NCBI RefSeq assembly: GCF_900182815.1
Contig: NZ_FXUA01000008.1
Span: forward strand, 62,001 to 126,000
Origin: Algoriphagus winogradskyi
GTDB lineage: Bacteria > Bacteroidota > Bacteroidia > Cytophagales > Cyclobacteriaceae
Direction of reading: 5' to 3'
DNA length: 64,000 nucleotides
The notes under the pieces are model-generated. The model was not told the origin of the DNA and did no database searches. It worked only from the letters and a program-made list of their open reading frames with translations. How positions within the stretch are numbered: the first letter of the stretch is position 1; each line of letters begins with the position of its first letter. A program made the position numbers and the translations under genes. Shown here in pieces: positions 55,277-63,770 of this stretch.

Positions 55277-57055
55277 TTAACCTTTTGAAATTTCCATGTT
55301 GACAGACTTACCTTTGATGGTGTTGTTTCTCATTCCGTCAATCACCTGATTGGCATCTTTAGAAGGAACATCCACAAAAGAGAAGTTGTCATAAATATCA
55401 ATTCCTCCGATGCTACGTCCTGGTACGCCAGTTTCACCCGCAATCGCACCGACGATATCATTTGGACGGATTCTGTCTTTTTTACCAAGGTTTAAGAATA
55501 GACGAGTCATGTTTGCTTCGCGAACTCTTTCTGGTCTTTTACCACCATCTCTAGAGCCACCGTCACGAGATCCGAATTCTCTTCTTCTCTCACCACCTCT
55601 TTCGCTTCTCTCTCCTCTTTCAAATCTTCCGCCTCTTTCTCCACCTCTTTCGAATCTTCCGCCACGTTCGCCTCTTCCGCCGTCACGTCCACCTTCTCTT
55701 CTTCTATCGTTACCATAAGTATCGATGCTGAAGTTTTGCTCGCTCATTTCTTTCACTGAGTCACCCATCGCTAACTTCATCAAACCAACAGCTACCTGAT
55801 CGATGGTAAGACCTTCAGCAAGCATTTGTCCGATAGTTGCTTCGAAGATTTGATTGTCTTCTTCTTTCTGAACTTGTTCTGTTACGCTTTTCACGAATTG
55901 AGCTTTTTTCAATTCGATCAAATCAGCAGCAGAAGGAGGGGACATCTTTGTGATGGTAGCTTTGGTGTATCTTTCCAAATCTCTCATCTTAAAGTTATCT
56001 CTTCTACCTGTTACGAAGTTGATTGCTTTACCATTTCTACCTGCACGGCCTGTACGACCGATACGGTGTACGTAATATTCTTCGTCTAATGGAAGGTCGT
56101 AATTGAATACCGCCTCTACATTGTCAACGTCAATTCCTCTTGCAGCTACGTCAGTTGCAACAAGTACTTTGCAATGTCCCTTACGGAACTTGCCCATTAC
56201 CTTATCACGCTGAGCTTGAGAAAGGTCACCGTGAAGTGCATCAGCAGCAATTCCTCTAGCGATCAAGCCTTCAGTAACTTCATCTACCATACGCTTAGTA
56301 TTACAGAATACTACGCTTAGGTTGATGTTGTGAACATTCATCAAACGAGCCATCAATTCCAATTTCAATGGATTCTTAACTTCGTAATACGTTTGTTCTA
56401 TGTTAGAAACAGTCAATTCCTTCTTGTCGATTTTTACAATCTCAGGATTAGTCTGATATTTTCTAGTCAAGTCCATGATAGGTCTTGCCATAGTAGCAGA
56501 GAAGAAAACAGTCTGTCTTTCTTCCGGCATCTCCTGAAGGATAGCTTCGATATCATCTCTGAAGCCCATATCTAGCATCTCATCAGCCTCATCCAATACT
56601 AGGATGCCAACTGAGTCAAGCTTCAATGTGCCACGGTTGATGTGATCTTGTACACGGCCTGGAGTACCTACTACTATCTGAACTCCTTTACGAAGAACTC
56701 TGATCTGACGATCGATAGACTCACCACCGTAAATAGCTACTGAATTAATTGCTCTGTGATAACGAGCCAATTTTTGAATTTCACCTTCTACCTGAACAGC
56801 AAGTTCACGGGTAGGGCAAAGAATGATTGCTTGAGGCTTGTTTTGATCCGCATCGACTAAGTCGATAATCGGAATAGCAAAAGCTGCTGTTTTACCTGTA
56901 CCAGTTTGAGCCTGTCCGATGACATCTCTTCCCTGAAGTACGAAAGGTATAGCTTGTGATTGAATTGGGGAAGGTTGGGTATAGCCCATCTCTTCCACTG
57001 ACTTAAGAATTTCCGCAGAAATTCCCAAGTCTGAGAACTTGAGTGTTTGATCCAT
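55277..57055 (-). CDS. DEAD-box RNA helicase with RGG-rich tail
   Basis: An ATP-dependent RNA helicase of 592 residues, similar to DeaD/CsdA and other cold-adapted helicases. Core motifs: Q motif QSQAIPF, I (AQTGTGKT), II (DEAD), III (SAT), VI (HRIGRTGRAGR). A disordered Arg/Gly-rich stretch follows (about 455-520; repeats of RGGRFERG type), and a C-terminal DbpA-like RNA-binding domain (about 520-592, TRLFLNLGKKD). The tail may promote RNA binding or condensation. A ~97-nt untranslated leader is predicted, which may be regulatory (cold-shock-like). Confidence 0.95.
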   Translation of the reverse strand: MDQTLKFSDLGISAEILKSVEEMGYTQPSPIQSQAIPFVLQGRDVIGQAQTGTGKTAAFAIPIIDLVDADQNKPQAIILCPTRELAVQVEGEIQKLARYHRAINSVAIYGGESIDRQIRVLRKGVQIVVGTPGRVQDHINRGTLKLDSVGILVLDEADEMLDMGFRDDIEAILQEMPEERQTVFFSATMARPIMDLTRKYQTNPEIVKIDKKELTVSNIEQTYYEVKNPLKLELMARLMNVHNINLSVVFCNTKRMVDEVTEGLIARGIAADALHGDLSQAQRDKVMGKFRKGHCKVLVATDVAARGIDVDNVEAVFNYDLPLDEEYYVHRIGRTGRAGRNGKAINFVTGRRDNFKMRDLERYTKATITKMSPPSAADLIELKKAQFVKSVTEQVQKEEDNQIFEATIGQMLAEGLTIDQVAVGLMKLAMGDSVKEMSEQNFSIDTYGNDRRREGGRDGGRGERGGRFERGGERGGRFERGERSERGGERRREFGSRDGGSRDGGKRPERVREANMTRLFLNLGKKDRIRPNDIVGAIAGETGVPGRSIGGIDIYDNFSFVDVPSKDANQVIDGMRNNTIKGKSVNMEISKG

Positions 57056-57158
57056 GATGTTTCCTTAATTTCCCTGCCATTCGGTCCTAATAAATATCCC
57101 GACAAGCGACAGTAAGGAATTCACGGCACGAAAAATTGTTCTTTGTCTTATTGACGGT

Positions 57159-57166
57159 GCAAAAGT
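57159..57166 (-). promoter_or_regulatory. -7 element of the helicase gene
   Basis: The minus strand reads TACTTTTG, matching TAnnTTTG, and is followed by C. The predicted transcript starts near 57152, giving a leader of about 97 nt to the ATG at 57055. Confidence 0.6.
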
Positions 57167-57431
57167 ATGATTAATAATTTGGAATACCAAACTGTATTCG
57201 AAAGTATTTAGAATAATCGTTAAAAAATGAATGATTTGGGAGAAAAATATTTGGTTAGGAGGAGATAGACCTGTTCTTTAAGAATAAAAATTTGTCGAGT
57301 AATTGATTTTGTAAGACTGATGTAGCCCTTGTCACTCGGAATAACATTAGCAATCAATTTAAAGCAGAATTGAATTCTGGGCTTTTATTGATCTTGTCTT
57401 TGGTAAGTTTTGTTAAAATTAAATTACGAAT

Positions 57432-57499
57432 TATGTATATCCGCTTTACTTCTAGTAAGTTGACAAAAGCAATGTAAGATTTATTAAACTTAAGAATTG
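57432..57499 (-). repeat. Interspersed repeat core copy C (68 bp)
   Basis: On the minus strand this core aligns with copy B (21136-21203) at 55 of 68 positions with no gap, and with copy A (3395-3462). The ends CAATTCTTAAG and GCGGATATACATA are the most conserved, the centre is variable. The upstream ~105 bp shared by A and B is missing here. It lies in the 563-bp gene-free gap 57056-57618. Confidence 0.8.
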
Positions 57500-57505
57500 A
57501 GGGTA

Positions 57506-57530
57506 CTTCGGTCTTCGGTCATCGGTCTTC
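57506..57530. repeat. GGTCTTC-rich intergenic repeat
   Basis: Three near-copies of the CTTCGGTC/ATCGGTC word lie directly beside repeat core C. A related array with a hairpin lies at 63076-63134. Both look like the same family of short tandem intergenic elements. Confidence 0.55.
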
Positions 57531-57618
57531 CAACCTGATAAACAAGGAATCTAGGGTGACTGGTGCCATTTCGGATAATCATATTTCGAATCTTTCAATT
57601 TTCCAATCTCGAATCCTA

Positions 57619-58410
57619 TCACAAAAAAGCTTTATTCTCACTCGCTTCCTCAATCATTTCCTCTGCGAGATCTTTACCTAGGTATTTATCAATAATGCCA
57701 TGGGCAACGTAAAGTAGGGGAGTGAGTACTATCGCAACGGTCATTTTATAGAGGTAATTCATAATTCCCACTGCAATGATTTGGCTGAGACTCCAGTTGC
57801 CAAAAACATAAAAAGCTATTCCCAATACGACGAAAGAATCAATAAACTGGCTAACAAGCGTTGATCCTGTTGCTCTAAGCCAGATCTTATTTTCCCCAGT
57901 GACCGCTCTTAGTTTTTGAAAAACATACACATCGATTAACTGGCCAAGTAGGAAGGCAGTCAATGAACCGATGATAATTCCCAGGCCTTGACGGAAAATT
58001 GTATTGAAGGCATAGCTGATATTGAAGCTATCTCCATCCGGTGTGGTTGAATTCATTTCTAACCAGAAGTCTGCAGGAACCAAATGGGTAACTATCATTA
58101 TCACGATAAATGCGTATGCAATCAGTCCAGCCGTAAGAAATGAGATCTTTTTTACACCTTTCTTACCAAAATACTCATTGATTATATCAGTGGTGATAAA
58201 AACCACTGGCCAAATAATCGCTCCAGCTGTCAAATTGAAATCCAATAAATACGCTCCAAAGAAAGTCCAGTTCACCGGATCAAAACCAAGCGTTTTCTCT
58301 GCGGAGAAAATCTTCACGCCGATGATCTCAGCTAAAATCGCATTGGTCAGGAAGATGCTTCCCAGAATGATAAAAAGATTGGTTTTTTTGGACTCCTGAA
58401 TGCTGTTCAT
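57619..58410 (-). CDS. Queuosine precursor transporter (YhhQ/VUT family)
   Basis: A membrane protein of 263 residues with six hydrophobic helices. Family landmarks: NLTAGAIIWPVVFITTDIINEYFGKKG (about 57-83), where the TDIINEYFG segment is diagnostic, and FLGQLIDVYVFQKLR-like segment (about 155). Such proteins take up preQ0, preQ1 or queuine for tRNA modification. It overlaps rnz by 4 bp (ATGA) and is co-transcribed with it. Confidence 0.92.
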   Translation of the reverse strand: MNSIQESKKTNLFIILGSIFLTNAILAEIIGVKIFSAEKTLGFDPVNWTFFGAYLLDFNLTAGAIIWPVVFITTDIINEYFGKKGVKKISFLTAGLIAYAFIVIMIVTHLVPADFWLEMNSTTPDGDSFNISYAFNTIFRQGLGIIIGSLTAFLLGQLIDVYVFQKLRAVTGENKIWLRATGSTLVSQFIDSFVVLGIAFYVFGNWSLSQIIAVGIMNYLYKMTVAIVLTPLLYVAHGIIDKYLGKDLAEEMIEEASENKAFL

Positions 58411-59324
58411 ATGGAATAGGATTGACCTTCCTCGCTCAAAATACTAGTTGGAAAAACACTCTTGGCTTCCTCCAATAAAGGTTGGAGATGTACATATCTG
58501 GAAGAGAAATGTCCCAAAAGCAACTTCTTCACTTTGCTCATTTTGGCAATTTCCGCAGCTTGAATTGCTGTACTATGAAAGGTCGTAGCCGCTCTTTCGA
58601 TATTGTCTTCCATAAAAGTAGATTCGTGATATAGTAAATCTACATTTTTCAGATATTGTTTCAATTCAGGGTTGAAAATCGTGTCTGAGCAATAAGCATA
58701 GGATCTTAAAGGCGGAAGCGGGTGTGTATACTCCTTTACTTTATAAATCTTTCCATTTTCGTCTTTGTAATTTTCTCCTGATCGAAGTGCCTGAATTGCC
58801 GCTAATGGAACTTCAGTTTGCTGCAGTTTCTCTTTAATCATACTCCTTAATCCATGTTTTTCTCTGATCAAAAAACCAGTAGTAGGAAGTCGATGTTTTA
58901 GTGGAAAACTGTAGACTTCATAGCGCTTGTCTTCCAAAAGCAAATTCAATCCATCATCATGCGTTTCTACGAAATTCAGCGGATAGGGGAGCTTGGTGTT
59001 GCTATATCTGAAATTGGTAGTAATAATTTCATCCAGACCTCGTGGGCCGAAAATAGTAAGGGGCGTTGTGCGTTTTCCTAAACTATAACTTGAGAGCAAG
59101 CCTATCAATCCATAGTAATGATCTCCATGAAGATGTGAGATAAAGATATGGTTGATCTTGGAGACTTTGACCTTGAAAGCGCGAGCCTGAAGCTGCATGG
59201 CCTCGCCACAATCGAGCAGTAAAAAATCCTGCCCAAATCTAACGACTTGGGCAGTATGGTGTCTTCCATGCACAGGGATGGAAGAGGTATTTCCTAATAT
59301 GGTGACTTCAAAGTCCGGGATCAA
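58407..59324 (-). CDS. rnz: Ribonuclease Z
   Basis: A zinc-dependent endonuclease that trims the 3' ends of tRNA precursors lacking CCA. The metallo-beta-lactamase motif FISHLHGDHYYGL (about 60) is intact, LLYHESTF and GHFSSRY complete the metal site, and the 305 residues match the short bacterial form. It overlaps the transporter and the STAS gene by 4 bp each, so the three form one unit. Confidence 0.93.
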   Translation of the reverse strand: MIPDFEVTILGNTSSIPVHGRHHTAQVVRFGQDFLLLDCGEAMQLQARAFKVKVSKINHIFISHLHGDHYYGLIGLLSSYSLGKRTTPLTIFGPRGLDEIITTNFRYSNTKLPYPLNFVETHDDGLNLLLEDKRYEVYSFPLKHRLPTTGFLIREKHGLRSMIKEKLQQTEVPLAAIQALRSGENYKDENGKIYKVKEYTHPLPPLRSYAYCSDTIFNPELKQYLKNVDLLYHESTFMEDNIERAATTFHSTAIQAAEIAKMSKVKKLLLGHFSSRYVHLQPLLEEAKSVFPTSILSEEGQSYSI

Positions 59325-59707
59325 CCTTCCTCCTCCTCTTCTTCTTCTTCACCGCTTTCGATTGCATGCATAAAGATGGCTTCGCTCGCCTCTTCAAGAG
59401 AGCTTACCAAGTTTAGCTTTTTATCAAGCATTGAGATTTTCAACAATTTCATCACGTGATCCTGCACGCCAGAAATGATGAAAACACCACCGTTTTTACC
59501 AAACTCACGATCTCCAACCAGCAATGCGCTAAGTCCTGAAGAATCCACATATTTCACTTCGCTCATGTCCAAAACAAGATTTTCGAAGCCTTCAGCATGA
59601 ATCGTCAATAATTCAGATTTCAAAACTGGAGCAAGCAATGAATCTAATTTCTCTTCTTGTGGGGTGAAGATGACGTACTGTTCTTTTTTATCAATTGAAT
59701 ATTTCAT
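59321..59707 (-). CDS. STAS-domain protein (anti-sigma factor antagonist type)
   Basis: The 128-residue protein has a SpoIIAA-like STAS domain: LVLDMSEVKYVDSSGLSALL (about 42-61) contains the phosphorylatable Ser pair. A tail of seven acidic residues (EEEEEEEG) at the C terminus is unusual. Partner kinases or sigma factors are not in the window. It starts a unit with rnz and the transporter, 19 bp after purC. Confidence 0.9.
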   Translation of the reverse strand: MKYSIDKKEQYVIFTPQEEKLDSLLAPVLKSELLTIHAEGFENLVLDMSEVKYVDSSGLSALLVGDREFGKNGGVFIISGVQDHVMKLLKISMLDKKLNLVSSLEEASEAIFMHAIESGEEEEEEEEG

Positions 59708-59726
59708 AGTATAAATTATTGGGCTT

Positions 59727-60665
59727 TTAGCCTAGGTGTTTAAGGATTGCTTTTTCAATTCTAGACTCTATTTCTGTTGTGTTTGCTTTTTGGAATTTCT
59801 CTCCGGTTATTTTTTCGAAGAGCTCAATATAGCGATCAGAGATGCTTTCTACAATTTCGTCCGTCATTTCAGGCACAGATTGTCCTTCCTTGCCCTGAAA
59901 ACCATTGGAAATCAGCCATTGCCTTACAAATTCCTTTGAAAGCTGTTTCTGCGCAATTCCCTTCGCTTGGTTCTCTTCGTATCCATCTGCGTAGAAATAG
60001 CGGGAAGAATCCGGGGTGTGAATTTCGTCGATCAGAAAAATTTTATCCCCAACTTTTCCGAATTCATACTTAGTATCTACCAAAATCAACCCCATTTCAT
60101 TGGCCATTTCCTGACCTCTTTGAAACAACGCTCTGGTGTATTTTTCTAGTTGCACATAATCCGCTTCACTCACGATTCCCTGCTTGAGAATTTCTTCTCT
60201 GGAAATATCCTCGTCGTGTCCTTCGTCAGCTTTAGTGGTAGGTGTGATGATAGGTTCTGGAAATGGATCATTTTCACGCATATGCTCAGGCATGGCAACG
60301 CCACAAATTACACGCTTTCCAGCCTTATGCTCTCTTGCCGCATGACCCGACATATAGCCACGTATCACCATCTCAACTTTGAAAGGCTCGCATCTCACAC
60401 CTATAGTCACATTTGGATCGGGAGTGGAAGTGACCCAGTTAGGCACGATATCGGAAGTAGCAGCAAGGAATTTCGCTGCAATTTGGTTTAACACCTGACC
60501 TTTATAGGGAATCGGCTTAGGCAATACCACATCAAAGGCTGAAATTCTATCGGATGCAATCACAACCAATTCTTTGTCAAACATATAAACATCGCGAACT
60601 TTACCTTTGTAAAATCCTTGCTGTCCTGGAAATTTAAAGTGGGTTTCTTTGATTGCGTTACTCAT
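59727..60665 (-). CDS. purC: Phosphoribosylaminoimidazole-succinocarboxamide synthase
   Basis: A purine pathway enzyme (SAICAR synthase) of 312 residues that joins aspartate to CAIR using ATP. Landmarks are GKVRDVYMF (start), [37 protein letters not shown] and [12 protein letters not shown], and [14 protein letters not shown]. The longer type with insert between strands is common in this phylum. It has its own -7 element 17 bp upstream. Confidence 0.97.
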   Translation of the reverse strand: MSNAIKETHFKFPGQQGFYKGKVRDVYMFDKELVVIASDRISAFDVVLPKPIPYKGQVLNQIAAKFLAATSDIVPNWVTSTPDPNVTIGVRCEPFKVEMVIRGYMSGHAAREHKAGKRVICGVAMPEHMRENDPFPEPIITPTTKADEGHDEDISREEILKQGIVSEADYVQLEKYTRALFQRGQEMANEMGLILVDTKYEFGKVGDKIFLIDEIHTPDSSRYFYADGYEENQAKGIAQKQLSKEFVRQWLISNGFQGKEGQSVPEMTDEIVESISDRYIELFEKITGEKFQKANTTEIESRIEKAILKHLG

Positions 60666-60681
60666 CCTTTTATCGTTTGGG

Positions 60682-60689
60682 CAAAAATA
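60682..60689 (-). promoter_or_regulatory. -7 element of purC
   Basis: The minus strand reads TATTTTTG, matching TAnnTTTG, with a C following. The predicted leader is about 10 nt. Confidence 0.55.
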
Positions 60690-60724
60690 GAAAAAGCTTT
60701 GCCTTTCTGGTCTTTCGAGATCTA

Positions 60725-61810
60725 TTATTTATCTGTTTTGTTTCCGTTTTCGTAGAATTCGGTTTTGGTCAGATTCTCATTTTCATCAAAAAACTCTCGC
60801 TTTCCGTGTATTTTTCCTTCTTGGAAGCGTCTGATTTCCTCTAACGAACCTTCTTCACGGAATATTCTAACCTCGCCTTGGGCTTTATTATTCAGGTAAT
60901 TTATCGCAAAATGAACTTGACCGTTTTCATAGTAATTGATCTCTAATACCAGATTTGCATTTTTATCAAAGGTCTTCTTCTGTTCAATTTTCCCAGACGG
61001 ATAATATTTTTCGGTAGGCTGAATTGGGATTCCTTTTTTGAAAACTGATTTTTCTCTCACTTTTCCATTTTCGTGATAAGATAGTAACTCACCATCTTCA
61101 TATCCCTTTTTATAGTTTCCTCTTCGTTCGGGAGATCCATCTGGATAATTCAATTCATAAACCCCATCCAGCACTCCGTCGGAATAGTCTATGACTGATA
61201 ATATCTGACCATCTTCATAATATTGAGTTTCTCTTCCATCTAGTGCTCCATCGGAATAGGTGGCAGTTATAATCAGTTGCCCATTTTCATAAAACTCCTG
61301 AAAAAGTCCGTCATAACGACCTGCTGAGAAATATACCTTCGAAGCTTGCTTTCCAGACTCGTAAAAGGTCTCGCTGAGGCCATTTGGTTTATTTGCGATA
61401 AAGTTAGTTTTGTCTCTGACTTGCCCAGTTTCATAGTAGGTAATTACCTCCCCGACAATCTGATTGTCCAAATAGGTAGAAGTTTGTTTTAGCTTTCCAT
61501 CTGGGAAAAAACTCTTTGAGACACCTTCCCTAATATTATTTATAAATGGAGTAATTCTTAACGTGTCACCAGTCGCTGGATGCAAATCAGCAAAAATCCC
61601 ATTCTTTTGTCCGTTTTTTAATTGGCCGATTTGAATAATATTTCCTTCTTCGTCATAGCGTATGATTTCACCATTTGCCTGACCATTTACTGTGAAATAT
61701 ATTTCTTTGACCAAGGTTTGCTCTTCATCGTAATACGTGCGAATAGTGTCCTGAGCCTTTGTGAATTGGGCAATAGAGCAGTAAAAAACAAGTAAGAGGA
61801 GTTTGTTCAT
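60725..61810 (-). CDS. Exported MORN-like (YwqK-type) repeat protein
   Basis: A signal peptide (about 1-18) is followed by ~14 repeats of about 22-24 residues with the pattern Y-Y/H-E-N-G-K/Q-V (for example [25 protein letters not shown]). This is the MORN_2/YwqK repeat; proteins of this kind are often annotated as antitoxins, but no toxin gene is adjacent and the signal peptide argues for an extracytoplasmic role. It could form a beta-helix-like binding surface. Function is unknown. Confidence 0.88.
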   Translation of the reverse strand: MNKLLLLVFYCSIAQFTKAQDTIRTYYDEEQTLVKEIYFTVNGQANGEIIRYDEEGNIIQIGQLKNGQKNGIFADLHPATGDTLRITPFINNIREGVSKSFFPDGKLKQTSTYLDNQIVGEVITYYETGQVRDKTNFIANKPNGLSETFYESGKQASKVYFSAGRYDGLFQEFYENGQLIITATYSDGALDGRETQYYEDGQILSVIDYSDGVLDGVYELNYPDGSPERRGNYKKGYEDGELLSYHENGKVREKSVFKKGIPIQPTEKYYPSGKIEQKKTFDKNANLVLEINYYENGQVHFAINYLNNKAQGEVRIFREEGSLEEIRRFQEGKIHGKREFFDENENLTKTEFYENGNKTDK

Positions 61811-61815
61811 AGGAT

Positions 61816-61849
61816 AAAAAGAAACCTCAAGACTGATTGCCTTGAGGTC
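61816..61849 (-). terminator. Terminator of the thiolase gene
   Basis: The minus strand has CCTCAAG pairing with CTTGAGG around a 9-nt loop and then a T-rich stretch (TTTCTTTTT). Confidence 0.7.
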
Positions 61850-61866
61850 AAAAGATAAATTTCGGC

Positions 61867-63048
61867 TTACATTTTTTCAATGACAATAGCAGACGCCCCG
61901 CCACCGCCATTGCATATGCCAGCTACGCCGATTTTGCCATTTTTCTGATGTAGAACAGAATTTAATGTGCTGATTATTCTTGCTCCTGAAGCTCCTAATG
62001 GATGTCCTAAAGATACAGCACCACCAAATACGTTTACTTTATCATTGTCCAGGTTTAGTTCTTGTTGATTAGCTAAAGCTACGGCGGAGAAGGCTTCATT
62101 GATTTCATAAAAATCTATGTCCTCAGTAGTTAACCCAGCGTGCTTGATAGCTTTCGGAATGGCTAGGGCAGGAGCAGTGGTAAACCAAAGTGGGTCTTTC
62201 GCAGCATCTGCAAAACCTCTAATCTTCGCCAAAGGCTTTAAACCTAATTCCTCGGCTTTTTCCTTGCTCACCAATACTAATGCTGAAGCTCCATCATTCA
62301 TCGTGGAAGCATTGGCAGCGGTAACTGTTCCCTCTTTGTCGAATACGGGTCTAAGGGAAGGGATTTTATCAAACATTACGTTCTTATATTCCTCATCCTC
62401 ATCGATCACGATTGTTTCGCCTTTTCTGCCTTTCATTTCCACCGGAACCACTTCATCTTTGAAGTAACCTTTAGCCCATGAATCGGCAGATCTTTGATAA
62501 GATTGGATAGCATATGCATCCTGAGCCTCTCTGGAAATGTTCATCTCTTTGGCAGTATTATCCGCACAGTTTCCCATTGGGAATTTATTATATACTTCGA
62601 ACAGGCCATCTTTCACCAATCCATCCACGAATTCAGCATTGCCATATTTGTAACCAAATCTTGCCTTTGGTACATAAAAAGGCACATTAGACATGCTTTC
62701 CATACCACCTGCTACAACAACGTCATTGATTCCAAGCATAATAGACTGAGCGCCAAACATCACCGCTTTCATGCCGGAGGCACAAACTTTATTCACGGTA
62801 GTACAAGGAACATTGTATCCTATTCCCGCGCCTATAGAAGCTTGTCTTGCTGGGGCCTGTCCAAGGTTTGCGGAAATCACATTTCCCATAAAAACTTCCT
62901 GAACTGATTCTGCATTAACACCGGCTTTTTCCAAAGCTCCTTTAATGGCGGTGCTGCCTAATTCTATTGCTGTCAAACCAGCTAATTTCCCGCCGAAACT
63001 TCCTAAAGGTGTTCTCACAGCCGAAACGATATATACTTCTTTAATCAT
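61867..63048 (-). CDS. Acetyl-CoA C-acetyltransferase (thiolase)
   Basis: A 393-residue thiolase; it condenses or cleaves acyl-CoA units (acetoacetyl-CoA in the typical case). The nucleophilic Cys89 lies in VNKVCASGMKA, the His in GHPLGASGARI (about 350), the second catalytic Cys in GICNGGGGAS (about 382). The substrate is not certain: acetoacetyl-CoA or longer chains are both possible. It is preceded by a hairpin array and followed by a terminator, so it is a single-gene transcript. Confidence 0.95.
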   Translation of the reverse strand: MIKEVYIVSAVRTPLGSFGGKLAGLTAIELGSTAIKGALEKAGVNAESVQEVFMGNVISANLGQAPARQASIGAGIGYNVPCTTVNKVCASGMKAVMFGAQSIMLGINDVVVAGGMESMSNVPFYVPKARFGYKYGNAEFVDGLVKDGLFEVYNKFPMGNCADNTAKEMNISREAQDAYAIQSYQRSADSWAKGYFKDEVVPVEMKGRKGETIVIDEDEEYKNVMFDKIPSLRPVFDKEGTVTAANASTMNDGASALVLVSKEKAEELGLKPLAKIRGFADAAKDPLWFTTAPALAIPKAIKHAGLTTEDIDFYEINEAFSAVALANQQELNLDNDKVNVFGGAVSLGHPLGASGARIISTLNSVLHQKNGKIGVAGICNGGGGASAIVIEKM

Positions 63049-63075
63049 AGTTATTTGGGTTTAGATTTTAGGTCA

Positions 63076-63134
63076 GAAGACCGAAGACAGAAGACCGAAG
63101 CCACTTCCGTCTCCCGTCTTCTAGCTTCGGTCTT
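63076..63134. repeat. GAAGACCGAAG repeat and hairpin
   Basis: Direct copies of GAAGACCGAAG and GAAGACAG lie at 63076-63100, and AAGACCGAAGC (63091-63101) pairs perfectly with GCTTCGGTCTT (63124-63134). The stem has no T tract. The gap between the BatC-like stop and the thiolase start is otherwise empty. Confidence 0.65.
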
Positions 63135-63140
63135 GCTATT

Positions 63141-63770
63141 TTACCAGTCAGGAATCCCTCTCTTAGGTCTCTCTGTAGCTTTTTTCTTGTTTTGTTGGAT
63201 ATAGCGCAATTCTGCAGCATTCATACTTTCCAGTATTTGTGCAGCTTGCTCAGGAGTCAGGTTCATAGCTTTTAACTTCTCCTTAAACTCCTCCATAGCC
63301 TTTTGTTTGTCAGCTAGATTGGCATCTTTTTGATCGTTGGAATTTTCTCCAGGCTTATCCTCACTTTGTTCGGAAGGATCTCCAGACTGAGATTCTTTGG
63401 CTTTATCCTCATTGGTTTTCTCGCCATCCTCTTTTTGCTCCTGCTGCTCTCCATCTTCTCCTTGTTGAGAGTTGTCTTTTTGCTCCTGCTTTTCTTCCTG
63501 GTTCTGCTGGTCTTGATTCTCTTGGTTTTGTTGATCTTGCTTTTCTTGCTCTTCCTTATCTTTTTCTAGCTTTTCTTTAAGAGCCTGTAGCTTTGGGTCT
63601 CCAGGGTATTTGGTCAAGCCATCGTTTACCGTCGCTAATGCCTGATCCTTTTCAGTTTTGACATAGGAACGTGCGGCTCGATTAAAGTATTCTCCTGAAG
63701 TTTGTGCTATGGTGCTCGACAGGCTTAGGGTCAATATAAATCCAAGAAGTAATAGGAGTTTATTTTTCAT
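63141..63770 (-). CDS. BatC-like protein with a Gln/Glu-rich low-complexity centre
   Basis: The 209-residue protein has a signal peptide (about 1-22), a TPR-like segment (about 25-65), and a ~100-residue low-complexity region rich in Gln, Glu, Lys and Asp (about 65-165). The C terminus (TERPKRGIPDW) resembles the end of BatC/aerotolerance-type proteins of this phylum, which belong to operons with MoxR ATPases and von Willebrand factor A proteins. Its 5' end overlaps the upstream gene by 11 bp, so the operon likely continues outside the window. Confidence 0.75.
   Translation of the reverse strand: MKNKLLLLLGFILTLSLSSTIAQTSGEYFNRAARSYVKTEKDQALATVNDGLTKYPGDPKLQALKEKLEKDKEEQEKQDQQNQENQDQQNQEEKQEQKDNSQQGEDGEQQEQKEDGEKTNEDKAKESQSGDPSEQSEDKPGENSNDQKDANLADKQKAMEEFKEKLKAMNLTPEQAAQILESMNAAELRYIQQNKKKATERPKRGIPDW

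Noticed and set aside
60725..61810. Toxin-antitoxin system at the YwqK-type gene
   Set aside because: No candidate toxin ORF lies on either side and the protein has a signal peptide.
62494..62907. Plus-strand ORF of 137 codons inside the thiolase gene
   Set aside because: Antisense to a gene with all catalytic motifs; the translation is rich in His and Ile and shows no domain signal.
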